DNA of 64,000 nucleotides from Prescottella subtropica (GCF_005434945.1 NZ_SKCH01000005.1:124001-188000), one strand, 5' to 3'. Shown: positions 43,493-52,081, counted from the stretch's first letter. The notes: generated by a model from the letters alone, not told the origin. Made by a program: numbers and translations.

Positions 43493-43505
43493 CGTCACTG
43501 TGACG
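43493..43505. repeat. Perfect palindrome, copy 2
   Basis: CGTCACTGTGACG, preceded by TTA, repeats the palindrome at 18580-18596. Here it lies 79 bp upstream of a tyrosine recombinase gene. Confidence 0.5.
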
Positions 43506-43583
43506 GATGGTGGGCGCACGCATTCCCGGACTGTCGGTGCCACTCGATAGGCTCTCCCCATCGGACACGAGAGGAGCACGGGT

Positions 43584-44786
43584 GTGAGCGAGCAGGGCGA
43601 GGTCGCCGCGTCCGCATCCGCGCTGCCCGCCGTGGTCGAGCACCCGGCGGCATGGGCCGAGCCCGGGCGGGAGCCGGCCGTCCCGGTGTTGTCCGGGTCC
43701 GCGGAGGCCCGGATCGTCGCGGCTCTCGAACGTCGGCATTCCCCGTCGACCGCCCGGAACTATCGCACGGACTGGGATCGGTTCCGCCACTGGTGCGTCG
43801 AACGCGGGCACGTGTCGATGCCGGCGCACCCGCACACCGTCGCCGACTATCTCACCGAGCACGCCGACCTGCGTACCGACGCCGGGGCGCGCCGGTATGC
43901 GACGAACACCCTCACCCGGTGGGTGGCGTCGATCAACTACTGGCATCGCGCCTGCGACCGGGTCGCCCCCGGTCAGGCGCAGATCGTCAAGGACACGTTG
44001 GCCGGTCTGCGCCGCACCTATGCCGCCGCCGGGGACCGCCCCACCAAACGTGTCGCCCCTCTGCTCGGCGACGAGATCACCTACATCCTCACCGCGATGC
44101 GCCGGGAGTCGGACACCTGGCAGTCCCGGCTGCGGGAGCGCCGCGACTCGGCGATCATCCTGATCGGTTTCCTCGGCGCGTTCCGGCGCTCCGAGCTGTC
44201 CGGGCTGCAACTGCGTGATGTCACCCTCCACCCCCACGACGGCCTGCACATCCTGGTCCGCACCTCGAAAACCGATCAGACCGGTGCCGGCATGGTCAAG
44301 GCCACCCCGTTCGCCGTCGGCCACCACACCTGCCCGCCGTGCGTGTACCGGCGGTGGCTCGACGTCGTCGCCGCCCACCACCACGACGGGCGCGCCGGTA
44401 TCGCCGCACTCCTGCAGGAGCCAGACGTGTTCGGCGGGCACATCTGCCACCGCCCCTACCCGGACCTGGCGCCCGCGCTCGCGGCGGCGCCGGTGTTCCG
44501 GCCGCTGCGCGTCAACGGCAACCTCGGCGAGACCGCCCTGACCGGGCAGGGCATCCACGGGGTGATCCGCCGCGCCGCCACCACCGCCGGCCTGTCCCCC
44601 ACCAAGGTCACCACCCTCGGCGGCCACTCCCTGCGCGCCGGCTTCGTCACCCAGGCGTTCCGCAACGGCGCCCAAGCCCACGAGATCATGCGGCAGACCG
44701 GCCACAAAGCCCCCGCCACCCTGGAAATTTATGCCCGCGAACACAATCCGCTGACCGGGAACGCGGTCGCCGGGTTCGCGCTGTAG
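43584..44786 (+). CDS. Tyrosine recombinase/integrase
   Basis: A 400-residue recombinase from GTG at 43584 (GAGAGGAG upstream). An N-terminal extension of about 45 residues precedes the core-binding domain (HSPSTARNYRTDWDRFRHWC). The catalytic domain has Arg in LGAFRRSELSGL, the Lys region TSKTDQTGAGM, His-x2-Arg in LGGHSLRAGFVT, His in RQTGHKAPAT and Tyr in LEIYAREHNP. A Cys-Pro-Cys insertion (HHTCPPCVYRRW) is found in a group of actinobacterial integrases. No phage or conjugation genes lie next to it. It probably marks the left end of the lower-bias block 44.8-47.3 kb. Confidence 0.88.
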   Translation: MSEQGEVAASASALPAVVEHPAAWAEPGREPAVPVLSGSAEARIVAALERRHSPSTARNYRTDWDRFRHWCVERGHVSMPAHPHTVADYLTEHADLRTDAGARRYATNTLTRWVASINYWHRACDRVAPGQAQIVKDTLAGLRRTYAAAGDRPTKRVAPLLGDEITYILTAMRRESDTWQSRLRERRDSAIILIGFLGAFRRSELSGLQLRDVTLHPHDGLHILVRTSKTDQTGAGMVKATPFAVGHHTCPPCVYRRWLDVVAAHHHDGRAGIAALLQEPDVFGGHICHRPYPDLAPALAAAPVFRPLRVNGNLGETALTGQGIHGVIRRAATTAGLSPTKVTTLGGHSLRAGFVTQAFRNGAQAHEIMRQTGHKAPATLEIYAREHNPLTGNAVAGFAL

Positions 44787-44889
44787 CGCTCGGCTGGTAG
44801 ACACGAACATGCCTGCTCCGGCACTGCAACCAGCAGCATCTCTGTCGATCACTCTGGGAGATGACGAAAGCAGCACTGCCTCTCGCGAC

Positions 44890-44994
44890 CTAGCTGGATT
44901 TGTGGGTCACAAGGCGGTAGATCACGTAGCCGCCGAACCAGGTCGTCAGTAGAACGGCAAGTGCGAGGAGAGCTTCGATCGCGATCGGGAGCAT
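44890..44994 (-). CDS. 34-residue single-span membrane peptide
   Basis: An ATG at 44994, with GGAG 8 bases upstream, opens a 34-codon gene. Residues 3-26 form one hydrophobic span (IAIEALLALAVLLTTWFGGY, then VIYRLV) and the tail THKSS is basic, so the C-terminus should stay in the cytoplasm. It lies 152 bp downstream of the flavoprotein gene on the same strand and may be its partner. The size and composition resemble small respiratory-complex subunits, but this is only resemblance. Confidence 0.5.
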   Translation of the reverse strand: MLPIAIEALLALAVLLTTWFGGYVIYRLVTHKSS

Positions 44995-45146
44995 GCGTGT
45001 CTCCAGAGAATCGGGCCGGATTGTCAACTCCGGCAACTGGCGTGTGCTGTGAGCGTTGAATCAGGACTGAGAGATCGGCTGGTCGAGCGGGGGCGGGAGT
45101 TCCGTCGGCTCGTCGGTGTCGTCTCGTGACCGCGGTCCGGGCCCGC

Positions 45147-46265
45147 TCACGACCAGGTGTACATCACCGGGCGCCGTGGATTGACACCCCATTTCAGAGC
45201 GGACGTGCAGATCTGTTCCTTGATGAGTGCGCCGGTGCGGCCGCTGACAACCGTGCTGCGAGGGTTGTCTTTGGAGTCGGTTCGCTGGACTACTGCCGCT
45301 CGGCGCCCCAGGCTGATGCACTGGCTGATGAACTTGGGATTCACCGCTTTCGGGGGCTTGCCTTCGATGCGCCGAAGGATGGTGTCTGCCGCGTGTGCTC
45401 CGAGTGGGATTGCAGCTTGGCAGCTCATTCGTAGAGGCATGCCGTCGATCGCGACTGCGTCCCCGGCGCCGACGATGTTCGGCGAGTTTGGACAGGTCAA
45501 TGTGTCGTCGACCAGGAGGCGTCCGTCTGCGTCTGCTGGCAGACCGCTCTTCAGTGCCAGAGGGGGTACTGCTGATGCCATTGCAACAACCGCACATTCG
45601 GCCGCCAGCATCCTCCCATCGGCCAGCTCGACCTTGCGCTCGTTGATGCGTGTGACCCGGCTCCCCTCGATGACCTCGACGGAGTGTGATGCGAGAGCTC
45701 GAAGGATCCTTGCGCGTGCCTTTTCGTTGAGCCCCTCGGCGACCTGACCGCTCGAGACGAGCGTGACGGAGAGTTTCGGCCTCAGCTCGGCGAGTTCCGC
45801 GGCGGTCTCGATGCCGGTCAATCCGCCACCGACCACCACGACCGGTGCGCCCGCAGTCACGGTAGTCAACCGTTGCCGCAACGCGAGCGCGGATTCGTAC
45901 TCGGAGACAGTGAAGGCGTGCTCTCGTGCGCCGTCTACGTGATCGAGTCGGGAGGTGCTGCCGACGGCATAAACCAGATAGCCATAGGAGATGGACTCAC
46001 CGGCAGTCAGGTGGACGACTTGGCCTCGCGCATCGATCGACGCGACGGTACCGACAACTAGTCGCGCCCTGTCGTGTAAGGCAGCCGTCAGCGGCATCGT
46101 TGCAGAGTGGTTTCCTGCAGCAAGCTGGTGCAGGCGGATGCGCTCCACGAACTCTGCACGTGGGTTGACAACTGTCACTTCCAGATTCGGGTTTTTCGAG
46201 AGCAATCGCTTGACCGCGACAACTCCCGCATACCCGCCACCAACTACAACCACATCTGCATTCAC
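45147..46265 (-). CDS. NAD(P)/FAD-dependent oxidoreductase (NDH-2-like)
   Basis: A 372-residue flavoprotein from GTG at 46265, after GGGGTAGGGG. The FAD motif is VVVVGGGYAGVVAVKRL, the second dinucleotide motif APVVVVGGGLTGIETAAELA, and the C-terminal FAD contact NIVGAGDAVAI. FVERIRLHQLAAGN corresponds to the flavin/quinone loop. It is shorter than true NDH-2 and lacks the membrane helix. It is divergent from a LysR gene, the usual layout for LysR control. Codon use is less GC-biased than in neighbours, hinting at recent transfer. Confidence 0.82.
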   Translation of the reverse strand: MNADVVVVGGGYAGVVAVKRLLSKNPNLEVTVVNPRAEFVERIRLHQLAAGNHSATMPLTAALHDRARLVVGTVASIDARGQVVHLTAGESISYGYLVYAVGSTSRLDHVDGAREHAFTVSEYESALALRQRLTTVTAGAPVVVVGGGLTGIETAAELAELRPKLSVTLVSSGQVAEGLNEKARARILRALASHSVEVIEGSRVTRINERKVELADGRMLAAECAVVAMASAVPPLALKSGLPADADGRLLVDDTLTCPNSPNIVGAGDAVAIDGMPLRMSCQAAIPLGAHAADTILRRIEGKPPKAVNPKFISQCISLGRRAAVVQRTDSKDNPRSTVVSGRTGALIKEQICTSALKWGVNPRRPVMYTWS

Positions 46266-46381
46266 GGCCCCTACCCCTTCCGGAACGACTGCGATTCCCC
46301 GACGACAGTCGACGCTAGGCGTCCACCCCCGATTACTCCAATGCATTCAAACCATCGACCTGATGCATCTACGCTATCGAT
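46266..46381. promoter_or_regulatory. Divergent promoter region of flavoprotein and LysR genes
   Basis: A 116-bp gap. GATGCATCTACGCTATCGATG near 46360-46380 contains ATC/GAT half-sites of T-N11-A type, as expected for a LysR autoregulatory site. Assignment is by position. Confidence 0.35.
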
Positions 46382-47317
46382 GTGACCCTGGATCAACTCG
46401 AGTGTTTCGTCGCCGTCGCAAGAGTCGGACATTTCACCCGCGCGGCCGACGGCGTCGGCATTGCCCAACCCTCTCTCAGCCGCCAGATCGCCGCGCTCGA
46501 AAAGGACGTCGGCGTCCGACTCTTCGACCGAGGTTCCGGACCCGTGAGCCTCTCCGCTGCGGGTGAGGCCCTGCTACCTGTCGCCACCCGGATGCTCGAA
46601 GACCGCGCGGCGGCGTACCGGCATATCGACGAACTGACCGGCTTGACCCGTGGCCGGCTCAGGATTGGGGCGACTCCGAGTCTGTGCATCAGCCTCGTCG
46701 CCGATGTCCTCAGCCGCTACCGCGCCACACACCCCGGCATCCAACTGCACGTCACCGAGGCTGGATCACGAACCCTCACAACCAAGCTCAACCAAGGCGA
46801 ACTGGACTTGGCGCTGGTGGTCACCGAACGAACCGATGACAGCCCGAACTTAGCTCTGACACCGCTTCTAAGAGAGGAACTCGTGGTGGTGTCGTCGGCG
46901 AATTTGCCGCCACTCACCACACGCCAGGAGATCACTCTAGAAGAACTTGCCCAGCAAGACCTCGTGGCATGCCACGACAGTTACGATCTGCGGATAGCCC
47001 TCGACCATGCCTTCGTCGCGGCCGGGCTGCACGCGCACCTTGCCGTGGAAGGTGGCGAGCTGGACGCGGTTCTACGCTTCGTCGCTCGCGGAATCGGGGT
47101 GAGTGTCGCACCCATGATGGCGGCCCTGCACTACCCAGGGCTGCGGGTCACGCGATTGACGGCACCGCAACTACATCGGACCGTCGTGCTGGCGCGTCGC
47201 GCCGGCATCGCACCCAGCCACGCAGCCGTCGCATTCCATGGGCTACTCGACGACGCCGTCGAGACGTTCGCTACTGAAGCAACCGCCGGCCTGAGCGTGC
47301 GTAAGTTGCCGGAGTAG
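46382..47317 (+). CDS. LysR-family regulator
   Basis: A 311-residue LysR protein from GTG at 46382. The HTH is LDQLECFVAVARVGHFTRAA, GIAQPSLSRQIAALEKDVGV and LFDRGSG. The substrate domain begins LRIGATPSLCISLVADVLSR, with HPGIQLHVTEAG and GVSVAPMMAAL. The closest general type is the CynR/BenM-like group. It is divergent from the flavoprotein gene and likely controls it. Codon use is again less biased than elsewhere in the window. Confidence 0.88.
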   Translation: MTLDQLECFVAVARVGHFTRAADGVGIAQPSLSRQIAALEKDVGVRLFDRGSGPVSLSAAGEALLPVATRMLEDRAAAYRHIDELTGLTRGRLRIGATPSLCISLVADVLSRYRATHPGIQLHVTEAGSRTLTTKLNQGELDLALVVTERTDDSPNLALTPLLREELVVVSSANLPPLTTRQEITLEELAQQDLVACHDSYDLRIALDHAFVAAGLHAHLAVEGGELDAVLRFVARGIGVSVAPMMAALHYPGLRVTRLTAPQLHRTVVLARRAGIAPSHAAVAFHGLLDDAVETFATEATAGLSVRKLPE

Positions 47318-47411
47318 GCGCGCATCGTTTTCGGCCAGCGAAGTGTGGACCGCGACATCGACGCACTTGCCGACGCGGTCGGACTCTTCACCCCTGGGTA
47401 ACCGCCCCGGG

Positions 47412-47816
47412 TCAGTTCGGAGTGATTCCGGCGAGCAGGTCGAGGGAGGCGAGCAGCAGCACCACCTGGATCGCACCGCCGAGGATCGGCAGCCAGAACG
47501 CCGGTTTGCGTAGGCACAGCAACACGATCGCCACCACCACGGTGACAGCGAAGACACCGATACCGGCGAGATCGTTGAGGAAGTAGGCCTGACCGAGCTT
47601 CGCGTAGTCGCACGCGCCGGTGCTGCACGAGTCGGTCGCCATCGTCCAGAACATGCTGAGATACAGCAGGGACAGCAGTCCGACGGCGTACAGGGAAAAC
47701 AGCACCAGTGTCACGACCAGGTCCACGCTGCGCCACAGCGGCCACCGCTGTTCCTTCTCGCGCACGGGTGGCAGCACCGGGTACGGGTACCGGTCGGGGT
47801 AGGGCGGGACGGTCAT
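47412..47816 (-). CDS. Small membrane protein, function unknown
   Basis: A 134-residue protein from ATG at 47816. The N-terminal 30 residues are proline/tyrosine rich (TVPPYPDRYPYPVLPP). Three or four membrane segments follow: VDLVVTLVLFSLYAVGLLSL, IGVFAVTVVVAIVLLCL and FWLPILGGAIQVVLLLASLD. Two Cys in the outside loop (DSCSTGACDY) could form a disulfide. This DUF6264-like layout is frequent in actinobacteria; no function is known to me. Confidence 0.65.
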   Translation of the reverse strand: MTVPPYPDRYPYPVLPPVREKEQRWPLWRSVDLVVTLVLFSLYAVGLLSLLYLSMFWTMATDSCSTGACDYAKLGQAYFLNDLAGIGVFAVTVVVAIVLLCLRKPAFWLPILGGAIQVVLLLASLDLLAGITPN

Positions 47817-47980
47817 GGCCGCCACGGTACGGGCTCCCCCGGACCGAGTCGCGGAACGGCAACACCCGGCCCCGCTCCCGCCGCCCCGCCCGGTGCGCGG
47901 TGGGCACGACGATGGTGCCCGTGACCGCCCCTTTCGCCTCGTCGTCTGTTCCGGTGCCGGGCCGGTCCACCGTGGTCCGC

Positions 47981-49663
47981 TCAGTCGCGTGCCGCGTCGA
48001 GCGCGGCGAGGTAGCCGAAGACCATCGCAGGTCCGATGGTGGCGCCGGGTCCGGCGTAGGTGTGCCCCATCACCGGCGCGCTGGTGTTTCCCACCGCGTA
48101 GAGTCCGTCGATCACGGAGCCGTCCGCGCGGAGTGCTCGGGCGGCGCGGTCGGTGACGATGCCGCCCTTGGTGCCGAGGTCGCCGGGCACCATCCGGGCC
48201 GCGTAGAACGGTGCCTTCGTCAATTCACCGAGGCTGGGATTGGGCTTGTTGGTGATGTCGCCGTAGTAGTGGTCGTAGCGGCTCTGCCCGCGGCCGAAGT
48301 CGGGGTCGTGGCCGGTGCGGGCGTGCGAGTTGAAGCGGTCGACGGTCCCGGAGAGGGCGTCGGCGGGAACACCGATCTTCTCGGCCAGTTCGTGGACGGT
48401 GCCGGCGGTGGTGATCGCGCCGGACCGCTGCCAGGATCGTGGCAGCGGTTTGCGGGCGGGCACGGACGCGAACATGTACCGGTCCCGGTAGGTCTGGTCG
48501 AAGATCAGCCAGGCCGGGAGGTTCTCGGCGGGGCCGTCGCCCTGCCCGTAGGTGCCACCGAACATGCGGTGCGTGGCCTCGACGTAGGGCAGGGACTCGT
48601 TCATGAAGCGGACCCCGCGCTCGTTGACGATCACGCTGCGTGGCAGCGAACGCTCGGCCAGCGCGAACCACGATCCGTTCGGCAGCGGGATCGACGGCGC
48701 CCACCAGGCGTCGTCCATGTGGGAGAGGGCCGCGCCGACGGCGAGGCCGGTGGTGATTCCGTCACCGGTGTTGGTCGGCGCACCGAGGCTCCACGAAATA
48801 TCCACCGGCGCACGCTGGTACTGCCGGCGCATGGCGGCGTTGTGGTCGAATCCGCCGCAGGCGAGCACCACCCCGCGGCGGGCGTGCAGCGTGGTCCGGG
48901 TGTGTCCGTCGTCGAGCACGACTCCCGTCACGCGGTCGCCGCCGGTGACCAGTTCGGTCATCGCGGTACCGAGCCGGACCGGCACCCCGGCGTCACGGAC
49001 ACCGAGCATCAACTGCCCCATCAGCGCGGAACCCAATCCGACCAGCTTCTTCCGCCGGAGCCGGCCCAGCATGCTGCGGGCGCCCACCGCGAGCATGCGC
49101 TGCGGCCCCCGCCAGTGCCGAAGGCCGGTGCTCAGCCAGCGGTAGTCGGACTGCTTGACGACGACACCGAGCGGGGCCTTGGTGTACGACGGGTGCAAGG
49201 TGGCCAGGTCGTCCCCGAGGGCCCGCGCGTCGAACGGGCGCGGCTCGCACGAGCGCCCGGTGGCCCGTCCGCCGGGCGCCTCCGGGAAGTAGTCCGAGTA
49301 CCCGTTCACCCATTCGAGGTCCAGGCCCGAGTTCTCGATGAGGAAGTCGAGGGCCTCGTGCCCACGATCGATGTACGTGTCGATCAGCGCCGGACCGACA
49401 CCGTCACCGACGATGCCGGTCAGGTAGGTGCGCGCCGATTCGAGGTCGTCGGCCGGCGCCTCGTGACGCAGTACCGAGTTGCCCGGCACCCACACTCCCC
49501 CGCCGGACCGGGCCGACGATCCGCCCCAATACGCGGACTTTTCCACGATGACCACGCTCAGGCCCCGGCGAGCGGCGGTGATGGCGGCGGCCATCCCACC
49601 CGCACCGGAACCGACGACGACCAGATCGACCGCATCATCGTGCGGGTACTGTTCCTGCCTCAT
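47981..49663 (-). CDS. KstD-type FAD-dependent 3-ketosteroid dehydrogenase-like protein
   Basis: A 560-residue flavoprotein. The FAD motif is LVVVGSGAGGMAAAITAA with VVIVEKSAYWGGSSARSGGG. GVVLACGGFDHNAAMRRQY, then GLYAVGNTSAPVMGHTYAGPGATIGPAMVFGYLAA complete the FAD domain. The catalytic KstD Tyr region is seen in SRYDHYYGD and FYAARMVPGDLGTKGG. 3-Ketosteroid delta1-dehydrogenases introduce the A-ring double bond in steroid degradation; several paralogues exist in rhodococci and substrate range differs. The ATG at 49663 is preferred because GGAGGG lies upstream. A divergent TetR gene follows at 49734. Confidence 0.85.
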   Translation of the reverse strand: MRQEQYPHDDAVDLVVVGSGAGGMAAAITAARRGLSVVIVEKSAYWGGSSARSGGGVWVPGNSVLRHEAPADDLESARTYLTGIVGDGVGPALIDTYIDRGHEALDFLIENSGLDLEWVNGYSDYFPEAPGGRATGRSCEPRPFDARALGDDLATLHPSYTKAPLGVVVKQSDYRWLSTGLRHWRGPQRMLAVGARSMLGRLRRKKLVGLGSALMGQLMLGVRDAGVPVRLGTAMTELVTGGDRVTGVVLDDGHTRTTLHARRGVVLACGGFDHNAAMRRQYQRAPVDISWSLGAPTNTGDGITTGLAVGAALSHMDDAWWAPSIPLPNGSWFALAERSLPRSVIVNERGVRFMNESLPYVEATHRMFGGTYGQGDGPAENLPAWLIFDQTYRDRYMFASVPARKPLPRSWQRSGAITTAGTVHELAEKIGVPADALSGTVDRFNSHARTGHDPDFGRGQSRYDHYYGDITNKPNPSLGELTKAPFYAARMVPGDLGTKGGIVTDRAARALRADGSVIDGLYAVGNTSAPVMGHTYAGPGATIGPAMVFGYLAALDAARD

Positions 49664-49733
49664 GTGACAGCCCTCCATGGCCGGTGAATCACGATGTCGT
49701 GCTGCGGCCCGTGCGAGTGCGCAGCGTCTTCGG

Positions 49734-50321
49734 TCAGGAGCTCCACCGGTCGCCCCGAACTGCGCTCAGCGCCCCCTCGACACACACAGGCAGGGAGGCA
49801 CCCTGCTTGCCTTGCCCGCGCAGCCACTGCAGATAGCCGAACTCGGCGGCAGCGAGCATCAAGTGCACGAGCAGTCCGGGATTGCTGTCGGCGTCGGGGT
49901 CGACCGCCATCCGCTCGGCGACGAGTTCGACCAGCCTGGACCGGTGCTCCGGGGTGATCAGGGCAACCCGGTCGAGCAGATGCGGGGCGGTGCGAAACGC
50001 TGCCCGCCACTGCTCGATCTCGGCGGGTGCGAGAGTGCCGGAACGCATCAGGATCGACTGTGCGAGAGCGGCATCCGCCGACTCCCCGTCGGGCCGGGCC
50101 TCGAGTAGCGCGACGATGCCGGCGCCGCCTTCACGCACCGGATCGAGAAGCAGGTCCTCCTTGCTGCGCACGTGCCGAAAGTAGGTACTCGGCGAGATCC
50201 CGGCCTCGGCCGCGATCTGCTCCGTGGTCACCGCGTCGAATCCGTCGCGGGCGAACAGCATGTACGCCGCCCGCTGGATCTCGGCACGTACCACCGCGCG
50301 CTGCCGCTCTCGCAAGGACAT
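49734..50321 (-). CDS. TetR-family regulator
   Basis: A 195-residue regulator from ATG at 50321, after AAAGGTTG. The HTH is VRAEIQRAAYMLFARDGFDAV, TTEQIAAEAGISPSTYFRHV and RSKEDLL. It lies 70 bp upstream of the KstD-type gene on the same strand and probably represses it and itself through the repeated TGACAG boxes at 50386-50410. The ligand is not known; the box differs from the KstR motif as I remember it. Confidence 0.87.
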   Translation of the reverse strand: MSLRERQRAVVRAEIQRAAYMLFARDGFDAVTTEQIAAEAGISPSTYFRHVRSKEDLLLDPVREGGAGIVALLEARPDGESADAALAQSILMRSGTLAPAEIEQWRAAFRTAPHLLDRVALITPEHRSRLVELVAERMAVDPDADSNPGLLVHLMLAAAEFGYLQWLRGQGKQGASLPVCVEGALSAVRGDRWSS

Positions 50322-50385
50322 TCGCAACCTTTCGTCATCCACGCCTCGGGCCACCCGAACCGGCACATGCGAGTATCAATCAATA

Positions 50386-50410
50386 TGACAGTGTCTGTCA
50401 ATAATGACAG
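50386..50410. promoter_or_regulatory. Triple TGACAG operator between tetR and acetyltransferase
   Basis: TGACAG, CTGTCA and TGACAG follow each other with 3- and 4-base spacers, giving two overlapping perfect dyads in an AT-rich stretch between the divergent genes. This is the likely binding site for the TetR protein. Confidence 0.7.
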
Positions 50411-50452
50411 ACTCCCCCACATGACCCGACGGCCGACGTAGGGTCGGAAACC

Positions 50453-51013
50453 GTGAGCGAACAGCGTGACCGCATGCTGCGGGGAGATCTGTACCGCGAC
50501 GACGACGGCGTTCTCGCCGACGACCGCAAGGCCTGTCAGCGTCTCCTCGACCGCTTCAATACGACTCTCGCCGACGAGGACGGTGTGCGACGCGAGATCC
50601 TCGACGAGCTACTCGGGTTCCTCGGCGAAGGATCCTGGATCATGCCCCGATTCCAGTGCGACTACGGCACATACATTCGGATCGGCGCGAACAGCTTCCT
50701 CAACTACGATGCGATCCTGCTCGACTGTGCCCCGATCACCATCGGCGACGACGTGTCGATCGGCCCCCGTGCACAACTGTTGACCGCGCTGCATCCGATG
50801 TCCGATCACGAGGCGCGTCGTCAACGGTGGGAATCGGCGGCCCCGATCACGATCGGCGACAACGTGTGGCTCGGTGGTGGCGTGATCGTGTGCCCCGGCG
50901 TCACCATCGGGAACGACACAGTGATCGGGGCGGGCAGCGTCGTGACGAGAGACATCCCGGACAAAGTGTTCGCCGCCGGTAACCCGTGCCGCGTGATCCG
51001 ATCCCTCACCTGA
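50453..51013 (+). CDS. Maltose/galactoside O-acetyltransferase-like protein (LbH fold)
   Basis: A 186-residue hexapeptide-repeat acyltransferase from GTG at 50453. The N-terminal MLRGDLYRDDDGVLADDRKACQRLL region is the Mac domain. The left-handed beta-helix follows: DYGTYIRIGANSFLNYDAILLD, ITIGDDVSIGPRAQLLTALH with the catalytic His, and ITIGDNVWLGGGVIVCPGVT. AGSVVTRDIPDKVFAAGNPCRVI closes the domain. Such enzymes acetylate maltose, galactosides or related sugars using acetyl-CoA. It is divergent from the TetR gene. Confidence 0.9.
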   Translation: MSEQRDRMLRGDLYRDDDGVLADDRKACQRLLDRFNTTLADEDGVRREILDELLGFLGEGSWIMPRFQCDYGTYIRIGANSFLNYDAILLDCAPITIGDDVSIGPRAQLLTALHPMSDHEARRQRWESAAPITIGDNVWLGGGVIVCPGVTIGNDTVIGAGSVVTRDIPDKVFAAGNPCRVIRSLT

Positions 51014-51033
51014 CCGGCATGCGACGAAGAAAC

Positions 51034-51219
51034 ATGTCGACAGCGGAACCCGTGACTGCTGCGCATCGGGCCGGATCCGGTGAACCGGTTCTGCTGCTGC
51101 ACGGATTTACCCTCTCCCATCGTGTGTGGCATACCGTCGTGGACGAGCTGGCCGCCATCAACCCCGCCGGCGTTGTGGAGGCGCTACGCACCTCTGGCGC
51201 GGGCGGCGGATCCTGCTGA
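51034..51219 (+). pseudogene. Truncated alpha/beta-hydrolase gene
   Basis: The first 40 residues are a normal alpha/beta-hydrolase start, with AGSGEPVLLLHGFTLSHRVW holding the oxyanion HG motif. After VVDELA the sequence changes to INPAGVVEALRTSGAGGG and stops, with no Ser elbow, acid or His. The tail looks like the end of a different gene joined by deletion. Further frames up to 51347 do not look coding. Confidence 0.55.
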
Positions 51220-51347
51220 CGCCCGGCTACCGCCCCACCCGGACGGCCAGGAGGCCGGGGCCAGGGCCGTCGAGGTTGGCAAGCGCCTGCGGCCGACCGG
51301 AGAGCGCGACGAATACTGAGGAGCACCACCGTCGTCCACCCCGGGTG

Positions 51348-51704
51348 TCATGCCAGCCGTGCGTCGCTGCTGTCGCGTCGGAACGCGACCACCGACACCA
51401 CGGCCAACGCGACCCCCAGGAGCACCGTGATCACGGCTCCCCAGCCGACGACGATCGTCGAATCCGCTGTTCCGCCGACTACCCCTGTCGTGCATCGCGC
51501 CACCGGCAGCAGCCACACCTGCTGTTCCCGCACGTACGCACCTTCGACGAACGACGCCGTGCTGTAGCTGCACAACGTCTGCGCCGACGACATCAGCACG
51601 GCCAGCACACACAGTGCCGCCCCGACCGACACACCGACACCCACCCGCACCCAGCGCATGCACCGACCCTGGACGGAGTCGGACGCCGCACCCTCGCCGC
51701 TCAT
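51348..51704 (-). CDS. Two-helix membrane protein, function unknown
   Basis: A 118-residue protein. Membrane segments lie at about 17-40 (VRVGVGVSVGAALCVLAVLM) and 84-107 (VVGWGAVITVLLGVALAVVS). The outer loop of about 40 residues contains two Cys. The start overlaps the stop of the F420-type oxidoreductase gene by 4 bases, so the two are coupled. No family recognised. Confidence 0.6.
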   Translation of the reverse strand: MSGEGAASDSVQGRCMRWVRVGVGVSVGAALCVLAVLMSSAQTLCSYSTASFVEGAYVREQQVWLLPVARCTTGVVGGTADSTIVVGWGAVITVLLGVALAVVSVVAFRRDSSDARLA

Positions 51705-52081
51705 GCTCCGACTCTCACCGCCACCCCCACCGTTCCGTTCCGTCCGCGGCGGAGCAGGCTGCTCTTGACGCCGATCCAGCCGAGGATCCCGTACTTGCGG
51801 GCGATGACGGCGCGGGCGCGGTCGGTGCCGGCGTCGTCGCAGATCGTGGCGGTGGCCTCGATCTGCGGGCCCGTCGGGTTACCGCGCACGTCGCACACCC
51901 CGATCGTGACGCGCGGGGTGCGGCGGATCCGTTTGACCTTCCACGAGTCGGTGACCGTCCACAGCAGCAGCCGGTCGCCGTCCGGCGCACCCCACAACGG
52001 TGTCGGCACGCCCGATCCGTCCTTCCGGAACGTGGTCAGCAGAACGTATTTCGCGGCACCGATCTCGCTCAGCGTGGTCAT
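51701..52081 (-). CDS. PPOX-class F420-dependent oxidoreductase family protein
   Basis: A 126-residue split-barrel protein from ATG at 52081. AAKYVLLTTFRKDGSGVPTPLW is the standard flavin/F420-binding opening, then LLLWTVTDSWKVKRIRRTPRVTIGVCDVRG, with the Lys-x-x-Arg-Ile-Arg pattern of the actinobacterial group, and AVIARKYGILGWI. Family members bind F420, FMN or biliverdin. The small size and lack of extra domains fit the short F420-dependent reductases. The substrate is unknown. Confidence 0.85.
   Translation of the reverse strand: MTTLSEIGAAKYVLLTTFRKDGSGVPTPLWGAPDGDRLLLWTVTDSWKVKRIRRTPRVTIGVCDVRGNPTGPQIEATATICDDAGTDRARAVIARKYGILGWIGVKSSLLRRGRNGTVGVAVRVGA

Larger units (their letters stand above)
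43150..43583. other. Intergenic region upstream of the integrase
   Basis: About 430 bp without a convincing gene. It contains a terminator-like hairpin (43217-43234), the inverted repeat CGCTAA-TGGCAG-TTAGCG (43299-43316) and the palindrome at 43493-43505. Confidence 0.45.

Noticed and set aside
43584-44786. Prophage marker
   Set aside because: No phage structural, lysis or replication genes lie nearby; an integrase alone is not enough.
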